Source: Desulfospira joergensenii DSM 10085 (GTDB lineage Bacteria > Desulfobacterota > Desulfobacteria > Desulfobacterales > Desulfobacteraceae). From it: 64,000 nucleotides of DNA. This document shows positions 52,536 to 59,868 of the stretch, piece by piece (positions within the stretch are counted from its first letter, which is position 1; every line of letters starts with the position of its first letter). The stretch covers positions 806,001 to 870,000 of the forward strand of contig NZ_ATUG01000002.1 in NCBI RefSeq assembly GCF_000420085.1, in the 5' to 3' direction. The translations under genes and the position numbers were made by a program. Under the pieces are notes generated by a model, which made no database searches, was not told where the DNA came from, and was given only the letters and a program-made list of their open reading frames with translations.

Positions 52536-52549
52536 ATACCGATTGGTAT
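52536..52549. promoter_or_regulatory. TetR operator O2
   Basis: ATACCGATTGGTAT, an exact copy of the O1 dyad, lies about 60 bases upstream of the small gene at 52608 and 20 bases after the tetR stop. It extends control to the small gene. Confidence 0.75.
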
Positions 52550-52607
52550 AAAAACAAGAATACAGATGCTTCATAAAGGACATTGCTAGGCATTTACAGG
52601 GGGAATA

Positions 52608-52904
52608 ATGAAGATGAAAAAGCCATTTGATCCGGCAGGGCGGGAGAAATTAGACTTAGAAACCAAAGATAAGAAGGAGGCGGAGAGGATGAATTTAAAA
52701 AGTGAAAATTTGCAAAAAGAATATGAAAAAGCTGATTTTTCGACACGGGTGAATCTTTTTCTGGAGTTCCCGGATTTAAGGCCCTGGTTCATGGAAATCG
52801 AACAGGCAGAATCTCAACAGACCTCCTCTGCCGTCACCCCCGGAAAAAGGAAAGGGTACCCAGGGATCTTCACCTTTCTTTTTAAAAAAGTGAACCCTGT
52901 TTGA
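52608..52904 (+). CDS. Small hydrophilic protein under TetR control
   Basis: The 98-residue protein is charged and Lys/Glu-rich in its first half (LDLETKDKKEAERMNLKSEN, QKEYEKADF). The segment VNLFLEFPDLRPWFMEIEQ looks like a conserved core. I do not recognise the family. Start ATG at 52608 after a GGGGGA site. It follows a TetR operator at 52536 and its 3' end overlaps the convergent DNA methyltransferase gene by 23 bases. A function in the TetR response is inferred from position only. Confidence 0.6.
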   Translation: MKMKKPFDPAGREKLDLETKDKKEAERMNLKSENLQKEYEKADFSTRVNLFLEFPDLRPWFMEIEQAESQQTSSAVTPGKRKGYPGIFTFLFKKVNPV

Positions 52905-54042
52905 TCCCTTTTGCAGGTTCGGAATGCCGGGGGATTTTGATCCGGGCCTCAGATGCCGGTGCAAACAGGGCAGCCCAGTCCCGGCAGAACTCCTCCTGGG
53001 GGCGGGGATCATACTCCAGGGTATATCGGCCGTCATCAGAAAGCGTCATGTGCAGGGGGGTGTTCAATATCAATTCCCTCTCCTGGGAGGTCATGACCGG
53101 GAATCCATAGGGGGTATTGATGTGTTTCATGGGACCTTTTTCCTCCACGCGCCGGGCCACGAACTGCAGATGGCGGATCAGCCGGTCGCGGATGATTTCC
53201 CGGGCCAGGGCAGGGAGGTCTTCAAGACTCCTTTTAAGGACCGTGTCAAGGCTTGGGTCTTTTTCATATCCCAGGCTGTTCCGGCCGGCAGCCATGGCGG
53301 CAGCCATGGTTGTTCCGGTTCCCAGGAAGGGATCCAGGACCCGGTCCTTTTTGACCGAGTACATATTGATGAGGCGGTAGGCCAGGGCAAAGGGAAAGGC
53401 GCCGCTTCTTTTCCGCTCGGCCTTGTCCCCCAGGGACTGAGTGGTTCCCTTGAGATCCATCCAGACATCTGAAAACCAGGTGTTCCGTTCCTCCCAGAAC
53501 AGGGCGCTTTCATGGCGGATTTCCTTTTCCCTTCCTGAACGGAAAATCCGTTTTCCCCCTTTTCTTAAGATCAGGATATACTCATGCTCCAGGGTGACAT
53601 AGGCCCCGGACGGAAGCATGCCCGAGCCCATGAACTTATTGGGGGCATTGGTCTGTTTCCTCCATATGATACAGGGCAGGGCTGAAAATCCAATGTCCAG
53701 GGCGGCCGACAGGATCCGGGCATGGTTGGTATAAAGACTGAATCTCTCTTTTATGGTCCTTGTGGCATCTCCGATATTGATGCAGGCAAATCCCCCGGGT
53801 CTGAGCACCCGGAAGCACTTTTCCCATACGGGGTCCAGAATCCGGTGCATGGCCTCGAATGCCTTCTGACCCTCTCCCTTTTTCAGGTTCTGTCCGATTT
53901 TGGGGTCCTGGTCCGTGAAAACCGGGTCCCACATCTCGATCATGGGATAGGGCGGAGAGGTTACGATCAGGTCCACGCTGTTTCCCGGCAGGTCCTTCAT
54001 GGCCGAGGCATCTGAAAATATGGGGGTATGCTCTGTTTTCAA
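52882..54042 (-). CDS. Orphan site-specific DNA methyltransferase (beta-type, TSPPY)
   Basis: The 386-residue protein has catalytic motif IV VTSPPYP at residues 27-33 and motif I DPFLGTGTT at 237-245, in the order IV before I. That is the beta-class order of N4-cytosine and N6-adenine methyltransferases; TSPPY is usual for N4-cytosine and some adenine enzymes. The start is TTG at 54042 with an AAGGA sequence 15 bases upstream. No restriction endonuclease or specificity subunit is next to it, so it appears solitary and may have an epigenetic or anti-restriction role. The recognition site cannot be told from sequence. Confidence 0.88.
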   Translation of the reverse strand: MKTEHTPIFSDASAMKDLPGNSVDLIVTSPPYPMIEMWDPVFTDQDPKIGQNLKKGEGQKAFEAMHRILDPVWEKCFRVLRPGGFACINIGDATRTIKERFSLYTNHARILSAALDIGFSALPCIIWRKQTNAPNKFMGSGMLPSGAYVTLEHEYILILRKGGKRIFRSGREKEIRHESALFWEERNTWFSDVWMDLKGTTQSLGDKAERKRSGAFPFALAYRLINMYSVKKDRVLDPFLGTGTTMAAAMAAGRNSLGYEKDPSLDTVLKRSLEDLPALAREIIRDRLIRHLQFVARRVEEKGPMKHINTPYGFPVMTSQERELILNTPLHMTLSDDGRYTLEYDPRPQEEFCRDWAALFAPASEARIKIPRHSEPAKGIKQGSLF

Positions 54043-54206
54043 TATTTTTCCCGTTCCTTTTATTTTACAAGCTCACTACCATGTTTGGATGCGAAAGTAA
54101 ATCGTCCCCATGCAGGGGGGAAGATAAGAGAAAACAGGAAAAATATCCCGGGATTTTTAGATGAATTCGCGGCCCGGATATCCCGGTGGGCCGGGCCGCC
54201 CGGATC

Positions 54207-54638
54207 TTACGGACTGCATATCTTGCAGGGTTTATACCCCTTGTCCGCGGCCTGGCTGGGGGAACTGAATTTCTGGGTGCATTTCGCACTCTGGGCGAAT
54301 CCGCAGTCCGGCTTGTGAAAGACAAGGGAGTCGGTATTGCCCACCAGCCGGGGGGCATCATCGTCCGGATTCGTCCGGCTATCCTCTTCTTGCCCTGCTA
54401 AGTCCGGCTCTGTGGATCCCTCTTCCGGCCCGGGAACGGAAACAGGCTCCGTGAAATCCTCTTTTGCTTCCTTGTCTGCTTTTAGATCTTCATATCCCAG
54501 GTAGACGGCCAGGCCACCGCCCAGGATGAGCAGGATGGGGATGGTGCCGGCCAGCAGACCGGCCAAGGCCGGTAAAAAAATTCCCAAACAAGGTACCCCG
54601 ATAACCAGTGCCAATGCCCCGCCGATAAATGTCTTCAT
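54207..54638 (-). CDS. Membrane-anchored protein with Ada-like zinc-binding domain
   Basis: The 143-residue protein has two hydrophobic segments (residues ~3-25 and ~28-50), a Glu/Asp/Pro-rich linker, and a C-terminal domain reading LVGNTDSLVFHKPDCGFAQSAKCTQKFSSPSQAADKGYKPCKICSP. The last 45 residues fit the Ada metal-binding domain pattern with Cys at DCGFA and CKIC, which needs four Cys or His; DC, KC and C-K-I-C are present. Ada uses this domain to repair methylphosphotriesters, but similar domains occur in uncharacterised membrane proteins. The role is unknown. Confidence 0.75.
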   Translation of the reverse strand: MKTFIGGALALVIGVPCLGIFLPALAGLLAGTIPILLILGGGLAVYLGYEDLKADKEAKEDFTEPVSVPGPEEGSTEPDLAGQEEDSRTNPDDDAPRLVGNTDSLVFHKPDCGFAQSAKCTQKFSSPSQAADKGYKPCKICSP

Positions 54639-54968
54639 GGTCAGCCCCGTGAATCTGTTAAAGTATTGTTGGAAAACGCTCCTGATCTTTCTTTGTATGG
54701 CAATTCATGGGATCTTGTCAAGGCAGGGCAATCACATGCAGATTGGCCCGCCATTGGCATGGATTTTCCACTGCATTCCCACCGGCCTGTCCTTGCCGGC
54801 TCCGTCCATGGGACCTCCTTCTCCGGCATATCCCGTTCCAAACCCATGCCAATGGCCTTCTGCCCTGACAGATCAAAGCTCCAGCAACTAATTTTCTGCC
54901 TTAAAATTTGCCGTATCAAAGCAAAGGCTGCAGGGGCTTCAGAAAAGACATAAGGGGGGATTTTGTAT

Positions 54969-55055
54969 GGGCTCTTGACGACTTGGAACGGTAAAAAGGT
55001 GGCCTGTTTGAGTGAAACGAGTTGCCACCTTTTCGTGGAAAGCCGCTTAGAGCCC
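54969..55055. other. Nested inverted repeats, possible structured RNA
   Basis: Outer arms GGGCTCT (54969-54975) and AGAGCCC (55049-55055) enclose inner arms AAAAGGTGGC (54994-55003) and GCCACCTTTT (55024-55033). The two pairs are concentric and could fold into a two-stage stem. There is no T-tract. It lies in the 581-base gap 54639-55219, whose first 330 bases hold nothing I can identify. Confidence 0.4.
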
Positions 55056-55065
55056 GTAAAAATTC

Positions 55066-55102
55066 TTCCCTCTGCGGAGCTGAGCCCCTGCAGCCGGACT
55101 TG
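55066..55102 (+). repeat. Intergenic repeat element, copy A (copy B at 59729-59766)
   Basis: TTCCCTCTGC at the 5' end, GCTGA in the middle and GCCGGACTTG at the 3' end recur in the same order and spacing (within one base) at 59729-59766. Both copies are intergenic. Function is unknown; this could be a small dispersed repeat or RNA motif. Confidence 0.4.
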
Positions 55103-55159
55103 GGTACTTACATTAGATTCATCAGGTGGAATGGATAAGAGGCCAGCTCCCAGGCCGGG

Positions 55160-55208
55160 AGCCGAATAAAAAACCGCCTGTCCGGGCCGGACCTGAACAG
55201 GCGGTTTT
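55160..55208 (-). terminator. Rho-independent terminator of the DUF134-DUF5320 operon
   Basis: A 12-base-pair stem (AAAACCGCCTGT, 55170-55181, with 55197-55208) with a 15-base loop and a T-rich run on the minus strand follows the DUF5320 stop by 12 bases. T-tracts on both sides mean it could work bidirectionally. Confidence 0.85.
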
Positions 55209-55219
55209 ACGGGAGGGTT

Positions 55220-55507
55220 TTATTCCCCGGAGTAGCTCTTAAGTTCCTGATTCACGGCTTCAAGCTCCTTTTCAAGGGCCCGGGCTCTCAGGGTCAGATC
55301 TTCCCTTGTGACCTGGGCAGGGGCTCCGGACCAGGGGGCAGCCCCCCGGGCAAATCCCCGGCCGCATCTTCTGCCCCGGCCGTTTCCGGCACCATATGCT
55401 CTCCCGGTCCGGACCGGATCCCGGTCACTGCCGGTCATGCATCTTCCCATTCCTCTTCCCGTCATGGGGCCCATGTTCTCCGGGCCTCTTTGATTGTATC
55501 CTGGCAT
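55220..55507 (-). CDS. DUF5320 family protein
   Basis: The 95-residue protein starts MPGYNQRGPENMGPMTGRG, the pattern of DUF5320 (MPGxNxxGPxGxGPMTGRGxGxC), and ends with a helical coiled segment (LTLRARALEKELEAVNQELKS). Start ATG at 55507 has AAGGAG 8 bases upstream; an ATG two codons earlier is too close to it. Such proteins occur in Desulfobacterota next to DUF134 and to NifX/MRP-type proteins. Function is unknown; Cys residues suggest metal binding. It is the last gene of a three-gene operon. Confidence 0.8.
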   Translation of the reverse strand: MPGYNQRGPENMGPMTGRGMGRCMTGSDRDPVRTGRAYGAGNGRGRRCGRGFARGAAPWSGAPAQVTREDLTLRARALEKELEAVNQELKSYSGE

Positions 55508-55552
55508 GGTCATATCTCCTTATATTAAGATCAAAAGTCGAGGCAAGGGGTT

Positions 55553-55738
55553 TCAGGACGGTTGTCCCTGTCCGCGGCCTTTGCCTCCCTGGCACTGACC
55601 CCGGCCTCCCCGGCCCCGGCCGGTGCCTCCCTGGCATCTTCCGATACCATTGGCACGCCTTCCTCCGCCGGTGCCCTTCCGCGTGGGATCACCTTGGTTG
55701 TCGCATTGGCCCTTACCGGTATCCTTTTTTCCTGGCAT
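55553..55738 (-). CDS. Gly/Arg-rich small protein of the DUF134 operon
   Basis: A 61-residue protein starting MPGKKDTGKGQCDNQGD is Gly/Arg/Gln-rich with repeated GRG and GQC segments. The ATG at 55738 is preceded by AAGGAGG 7 bases upstream; a GTG start would overlap that site. It resembles the N-terminal half of DUF5320 in composition. Its role is unknown. Confidence 0.6.
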   Translation of the reverse strand: MPGKKDTGKGQCDNQGDPTRKGTGGGRRANGIGRCQGGTGRGRGGRGQCQGGKGRGQGQPS

Positions 55739-55759
55739 AAGTTTCACCTCCTTTGATCT

Positions 55760-56095
55760 TTAAAGCTTTCTGCGGCCTCTGCGCCGCCTTCCTCTGCCCC
55801 CGACCTGTTCCCTCATCTCATAGCAGCCTCCCTGGACCGTGAGCCGTTTGGCCTGAACCAGGGATTCGGCGATTTTGAACCGGGCACTTTTCAGTATCCG
55901 GCCTACGGTCTGGCGGGATACCTCCATGACCTCGGCAACTCCTGCCTGGTCAAATCCTTCGTGGTCAATGAGCCGGATCACTTCAAATTCCTCCAGGGAG
56001 AGAATGATCTCTCCGGTTTCCTCGGCTCCCCGGGGCTGGAACCCCCGGATCCGGGGCCTGGCAGATATGCATCTGGGACGTTTGGGTCTGGGCAT
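55760..56095 (-). CDS. DUF134 (UPF0251) helix-turn-helix protein
   Basis: The 111-residue protein starts MPRPKRPRCISARPRIRGFQP, the DUF134 signature, followed by a sigma-like HTH (LSLEEFEVIRLIDHEGFDQAGVAEVMEVSRQTVGRILKSARFKIAESLVQAKRL) and an Arg-rich tail. DUF134 proteins are predicted DNA-binding regulators. It heads the operon with the small Gly-rich and DUF5320 genes. Two near-identical sites flank its promoter and are good candidates for its own operators. Start ATG at 56095 has AAGGAG upstream. Confidence 0.85.
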   Translation of the reverse strand: MPRPKRPRCISARPRIRGFQPRGAEETGEIILSLEEFEVIRLIDHEGFDQAGVAEVMEVSRQTVGRILKSARFKIAESLVQAKRLTVQGGCYEMREQVGGRGRRRRGRRKL

Positions 56096-56110
56096 GAGCT
56101 CTCCTTGTTA

Positions 56111-56177
56111 TGAGCATTTGACCATAATATAGATCCAGTTAAAACCGGTGTCAAGAAAAATAATGATCATTTGATCA
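56111..56177 (-). promoter_or_regulatory. DUF134 operon promoter with twin operators
   Basis: On the minus strand TTGACA (56149-56154), 17-base spacer and TATATT (56126-56131) form a near-consensus promoter. TGATCATTTGATCA (56164-56177) lies just upstream of the -35. TGAGCATTTGACCA (56111-56124), 12 of 14 identical, lies just downstream of the -10. The two sites are 53 bases apart, about five helical turns, a spacing suited to looping or cooperative repression by the DUF134 product. Confidence 0.75.
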
Positions 56178-56337
56178 AAATAAACTGGATTGAGATCCCC
56201 TTCTGGGAATTGCCGGCTTGACGAGCCGGTTATCATTCTTATTGCTATATGTATGGTAAACGAAGCAATTTTCGGTGATCTGCCGATGAATTTCGGCCGG
56301 ATCACCGGATAGAACAACGGTTCAAGGAGTGACGGGT

Positions 56338-56934
56338 TTGAAAAAAAACGGAATTTTTTATCCCAAAGAATCCAAATCAAGGATCATTCTTCCGGCTGTC
56401 GTATTGATCCTTTTTGGGCTTGCCGGATGCAGTGCAGACAAAGACTGGCGAACTGCGAGTCGTGAACCTGCCGGAATCCTGCCGGACCCGCAGAAGTCCA
56501 GTGAAGCGGTACTGGCCGTGCTGGGAGCAGATGCCTGGAGCTGGCGCGGGTGGTTCGCCATCCATACCTGGATCGCTGCCAAGAAAACGGGTGAAAGCGT
56601 TTATACGGTCTATGACGTTGTGGGATGGAGGGGGCACCGCGGCAGGCCGGTATTGGGTGTCCGTCAGGACATTCCGGACAGGTACTGGTACGGCAGTCGG
56701 CCCGAATTGATCCAGTTGAAAAAAGGAAAAGGTGTGGACGAGTTGATCGATAAGGTTGACAAGGCCGCAAAAACCTATCCATGGAAAACCACGTATAAAG
56801 CCTTCCCCGGCCCGAACAGCAACACTTTTACCGCCTGGATCGGACTCCTGGTTCCCGAGCTTGAAATGGACCTTCCGTTCTCAGCCATTGGCAGCGGCTA
56901 CGCAAAAAAAACAGATTTCCGACCTCAAGAATAA
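56338..56934 (+). CDS. DUF3750 family lipoprotein-like protein, C-terminus truncated
   Basis: About 198 residues from the TTG at 56338, which has AAGGAG nine bases upstream; a GTG at 56329 is too close to it. The N-terminus has a hydrophobic segment with a possible lipobox (LFGLAGC). The core reads WRGWFAIHTWIAAKKTGESVYTVYDVVGWRG, a DUF3750 hallmark, and later PWKTTYKAFPGPNSNTFTAWIG. Family members usually continue about 50 residues further with a second glycine-rich block; here the frame stops after KKTDFRPQE. This may be a truncated or frame-shifted copy. Confidence 0.75.
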   Translation: MKKNGIFYPKESKSRIILPAVVLILFGLAGCSADKDWRTASREPAGILPDPQKSSEAVLAVLGADAWSWRGWFAIHTWIAAKKTGESVYTVYDVVGWRGHRGRPVLGVRQDIPDRYWYGSRPELIQLKKGKGVDELIDKVDKAAKTYPWKTTYKAFPGPNSNTFTAWIGLLVPELEMDLPFSAIGSGYAKKTDFRPQE

Positions 56935-57021
56935 TTATCTTGAGATAGACGTTTTACCGGTTGTATGGATCCGCCCGACGATCTTCTGACCAGGTCTGGG
57001 TGAAGACCCAGACCTCGGGGC

Positions 57022-57984
57022 TTATATCCCCAAATAACTCACCCGTTGTGTCCATTCCTGGCGCTGCATATGTTCGTGAAAATGATCGAGAAATATCGTT
57101 TCCAATGCCGACATGGATTTTCCCTGCAGGCGCATCATGGAAATTCGATTCATGATCTGAGGTTGATCCGTCGTAATCGGCATGATATCACCGTTGTCGA
57201 TCAGATCCGCCACCCAATATCCGTCTACAATGCCAAGTCCCATATGACTCTTCAGCCACAGTATGGAGGTGGGCATATTCTGCGCTTTGAATTTAATATT
57301 CAAATTGGCCGGAATCCGTTTAAAATGATGCTTGAACCAACTTTTCAGTTCCAACCCGTAATCTTCATATGTTCCATAGCTGCATTTTTTTAGATTTTGA
57401 TATGAATGATCCCCTTTTAAATGAATATCGTAATATTGTTTTGAGCACGTCAACAGCAGTTCCACCTCAAAGACTGATTTTGCCGTATATGCCGATAAAT
57501 TGCCGACCAGCTGTCCCTTTTCCGTGGAACTGAAAAGGTCGATAAAGGCCATATCAATTTGTCCGTTAAAGAGCTGTTTCAATAATTCCACCGGGTTCCC
57601 GCTGTACAAGGATATTTTTACAGCCGGATATAATTTTTGAAATGCGGTAAAAAAGGGCAGGAAAAAATTACGGCTGAACTCCATGGGGCCGCCGATTTTG
57701 ATATGCCCCATTGGTTTTTCGTGCCGGTCACAGATATATTTCACACCCACACTGAGATTATCCACAAAAGCCGATACGATTTTAAAGAGCTTATGCGCCC
57801 CGTTTGTCGGGATCAGTTTTTTATGCAAACGGATAAAGAGCGGCAACCCGATTTCATTTTCCAGCTTTTGTAAATGCTGGCTGACACCGGACTGGGTCAG
57901 GCAGAGTTCCTCTGCCGCCGCCACCACACTCCCGGTTCGGTAAATATGATAAAACACCTTTAATCGATTGAAATCGGGTAGCAT
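57022..57984 (-). CDS. LysR family transcriptional regulator
   Basis: The 320-residue protein has the LysR HTH (LPDFNRLKVFYHIYRTGSVVAAAEELCLTQSGVSQHLQKLENEIGLPLFIRLHKKLIPTNGAHKLFKIV) and an effector domain with GHIKIGGPMEFSRNFFLPFFTAF. It is divergent from the FAD oxidoreductase gene, with 120 bases between, so it most likely controls that gene. The ligand would be related to the oxidase substrate. Confidence 0.92.
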   Translation of the reverse strand: MLPDFNRLKVFYHIYRTGSVVAAAEELCLTQSGVSQHLQKLENEIGLPLFIRLHKKLIPTNGAHKLFKIVSAFVDNLSVGVKYICDRHEKPMGHIKIGGPMEFSRNFFLPFFTAFQKLYPAVKISLYSGNPVELLKQLFNGQIDMAFIDLFSSTEKGQLVGNLSAYTAKSVFEVELLLTCSKQYYDIHLKGDHSYQNLKKCSYGTYEDYGLELKSWFKHHFKRIPANLNIKFKAQNMPTSILWLKSHMGLGIVDGYWVADLIDNGDIMPITTDQPQIMNRISMMRLQGKSMSALETIFLDHFHEHMQRQEWTQRVSYLGI

Positions 57985-58104
57985 TATTTTAACTGATCCT
58001 TATCTGTATTTTAAATAATTTTACTAATATTAATGGATCTATATAATTATCTCAAGAAGTAAATTGCAGCACCACCCTAAACAGATTGGTAAAAGGAGAG
58101 TAAC

Positions 58105-59442
58105 ATGACCCAAAAATACGATGCGATCATCATCGGTGCCGGCGTAATCGGAACCCCCATTGCCTATGAACTTTCCAAACTGGGATACAAAACCCTGACC
58201 GTGGACAAACAGCCCGACGCCGGGGAAGGCTCCACCGCCGGCTCATGTGCCATTGTCCGGGCCCACTACTCCACCGAGGACGGGGTGGCCCTGGCCTACG
58301 AAGGATTCAAATACTGGCTGGACTGGGAAAACTACCTGGGCAATGTCAAGGATGAAAAAGGTCTTGCCAAATTCATGAATACCGGCTCCATCCTGCTCAA
58401 GTCCGAAGGCCATGACTGGCGCAAGGTGAAAAAACATTACGATGCCGTCGGCGTCCAGTACGAAGAATGGGATAACGACACCATCAAGGCAAAAGTTCCC
58501 GTGGCAGATGTCCATAAATTCTGGCCGGTGAGACGTCCTGAAGATCCCAAGTTCTATGATGAGCCCACTGAAATGCTCGAGGGCGCCATCTTCTGCCCCG
58601 AGGGCGGTTATGTCAATGATCCGGCCCTGTCTGCCCACAATATCATGCGGGCTGCCGAAACCCACGGCGCCGAATTCATATTTAACGCAGAAGTGGTGGA
58701 TATCAGAAGCGAGAACAACAAGGTCAAGGGCATTACCCTCAAGGACGGGACCCGGATCGATGCCGGTATCGTCGTCAATGTGGGCGGACCCCATTCCTAC
58801 AAGGTGACCCAGATGGCCAAGGGGGTGTGGGAAGGATGCAACATCAAAACCAAGTCCCTGCGCCACGAAGTGATGTACTGCCCCTCTCCGGACGGGTACG
58901 ACTACCTCAACGACGGGTACCATATGTCCGACGGGGATGTGGGCTGTTACACCCGTCCCGAGGTCGGCAACATGTTCCTGATCGGTTCCGAAGACCCGGA
59001 ATGCGACAAGAGGGAAATCGTGGATCCGGATGAATTCTACGCCGGCAGGGGCGGGCACGGCAAGGACAACGTCCTGACCGATGAGCAGTGGAAAGCCCAG
59101 TGCTATAGATGGGCCAAACGGGTTCCTTCCCTCCAGGTGCCCAATCAGCCCAAGGGTGTGGTGGATCTCTACGACATCTCCGATGACTGGATCCCCATCT
59201 ACGACAAGTCCGACATGGACGGGTTCTACCTGGCCATCGGAACCTCGGGCAACCAGTACAAGAACGCCCCGGTTGTGGGTCGGATGATGGCAGAGCTCAT
59301 CGATGCCTGCGAAAAGGGTCGTGACCATGATAACGATCCTTTCCAGTATGACTTCAAATATCTCACACGGACCATCAACGTTGGTTTTTTCTCCAGAAAA
59401 AGAGAAATCAATCAGGATTCCAGCTTTTCCGTTAACGGTTAA
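58105..59442 (+). CDS. FAD-dependent amine oxidoreductase (sarcosine/dimethylglycine oxidase-like, DAO family)
   Basis: The 445-residue protein starts with the FAD motif YDAIIIGAGVIGTPIAYELSKLGYKTLTVDK and carries GSTAGSCAIVRAHYS, a DAO-type flavin contact, and the late AIGTSGNQYKNAPVVGRMMAELI. It belongs to the glycine/sarcosine/dimethylglycine oxidase group and should remove methyl groups or deaminate a secondary or tertiary amine. It is divergent from a LysR regulator. Start ATG has AAAGGAG upstream. Together with the MttB homologues it fits a methylated-amine catabolism theme. The substrate is not fixed by sequence. Confidence 0.9.
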   Translation: MTQKYDAIIIGAGVIGTPIAYELSKLGYKTLTVDKQPDAGEGSTAGSCAIVRAHYSTEDGVALAYEGFKYWLDWENYLGNVKDEKGLAKFMNTGSILLKSEGHDWRKVKKHYDAVGVQYEEWDNDTIKAKVPVADVHKFWPVRRPEDPKFYDEPTEMLEGAIFCPEGGYVNDPALSAHNIMRAAETHGAEFIFNAEVVDIRSENNKVKGITLKDGTRIDAGIVVNVGGPHSYKVTQMAKGVWEGCNIKTKSLRHEVMYCPSPDGYDYLNDGYHMSDGDVGCYTRPEVGNMFLIGSEDPECDKREIVDPDEFYAGRGGHGKDNVLTDEQWKAQCYRWAKRVPSLQVPNQPKGVVDLYDISDDWIPIYDKSDMDGFYLAIGTSGNQYKNAPVVGRMMAELIDACEKGRDHDNDPFQYDFKYLTRTINVGFFSRKREINQDSSFSVNG

Positions 59443-59451
59443 GACAGGCGT

Positions 59452-59477
59452 CTGCCGGCCCGGTACCGGGCCGGCAG
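59452..59477. terminator. Perfect 26-base GC-rich palindrome after the FAD oxidoreductase gene
   Basis: The palindrome (CTGCCGGCCCGGT and its complement) is loopless and starts 10 bases after the stop. No T-run follows, so it may stabilise the 3' end or act as an attenuator before the small gene at 59530. Confidence 0.55.
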
Positions 59478-59529
59478 CACCCTGGGACTGCACTATATGC
59501 AGGCGGCATGGCTGTAAAGGACAATGCAT

Positions 59530-59664
59530 ATGGCTAAAGAAACCCACTCAAAAAAAGATCTTACAAAGAAAGACCTCATAAAATTTCTGGAAAAGATAGA
59601 CTCGGAACGGACAAGACAAAATTTGCAAGAGGATTCTGCTCCGAAGAAAGAACTTGATGATTAA
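59530..59664 (+). CDS. Small hypothetical protein (44 aa) downstream of the FAD oxidoreductase
   Basis: A 44-residue, Lys-rich protein reads MAKETHSKKDLTKKDLIKFL at the start and ends KKELDD. An AAGG sequence lies 9 bases before the ATG. It is an amphipathic helical peptide of unknown function; position suggests co-transcription with the oxidoreductase through the palindrome. It is too short for many gene finders. Confidence 0.5.
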   Translation: MAKETHSKKDLTKKDLIKFLEKIDSERTRQNLQEDSAPKKELDD

Positions 59665-59728
59665 AATCGAAGGTCCGTTCTCCATGGCCTTGGTGTCAGA
59701 AATCAGTAGTTGGTGGTCGAAAAAAACA

Positions 59729-59766
59729 TTCCCTCTGCTTGGCTGAAGCTCCAACGGCCGGACTTG
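59729..59766 (+). repeat. Intergenic repeat element, copy B
   Basis: Shares TTCCCTCTGC, GCTGA and GCCGGACTTG in order with 55066-55102. It lies upstream of the MFS promoter. Confidence 0.4.
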
Positions 59767-59803
59767 AATATTCTATAATGCGGTCTTCCCTTCTGTCCGG
59801 GTA

Positions 59804-59832
59804 TTGACGGGGCCTGCTGGTTTGGCTATATC
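59804..59832 (+). promoter_or_regulatory. Sigma-70 promoter of the MFS transporter
   Basis: TTGACG (59804-59809) and TATATC (59827-59832) are 17 bases apart, 36 bases upstream of the transporter start. Confidence 0.6.
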
Positions 59833-59868
59833 TGCCGGTAAAGTCAATTTAAGCAAAATGGGCCCACT

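Noticed and set aside
54641..54919. 92-codon minus-strand frame and a 95-codon plus-strand frame over the same bases
   Set aside because: The two frames mirror each other and neither has a start signal.
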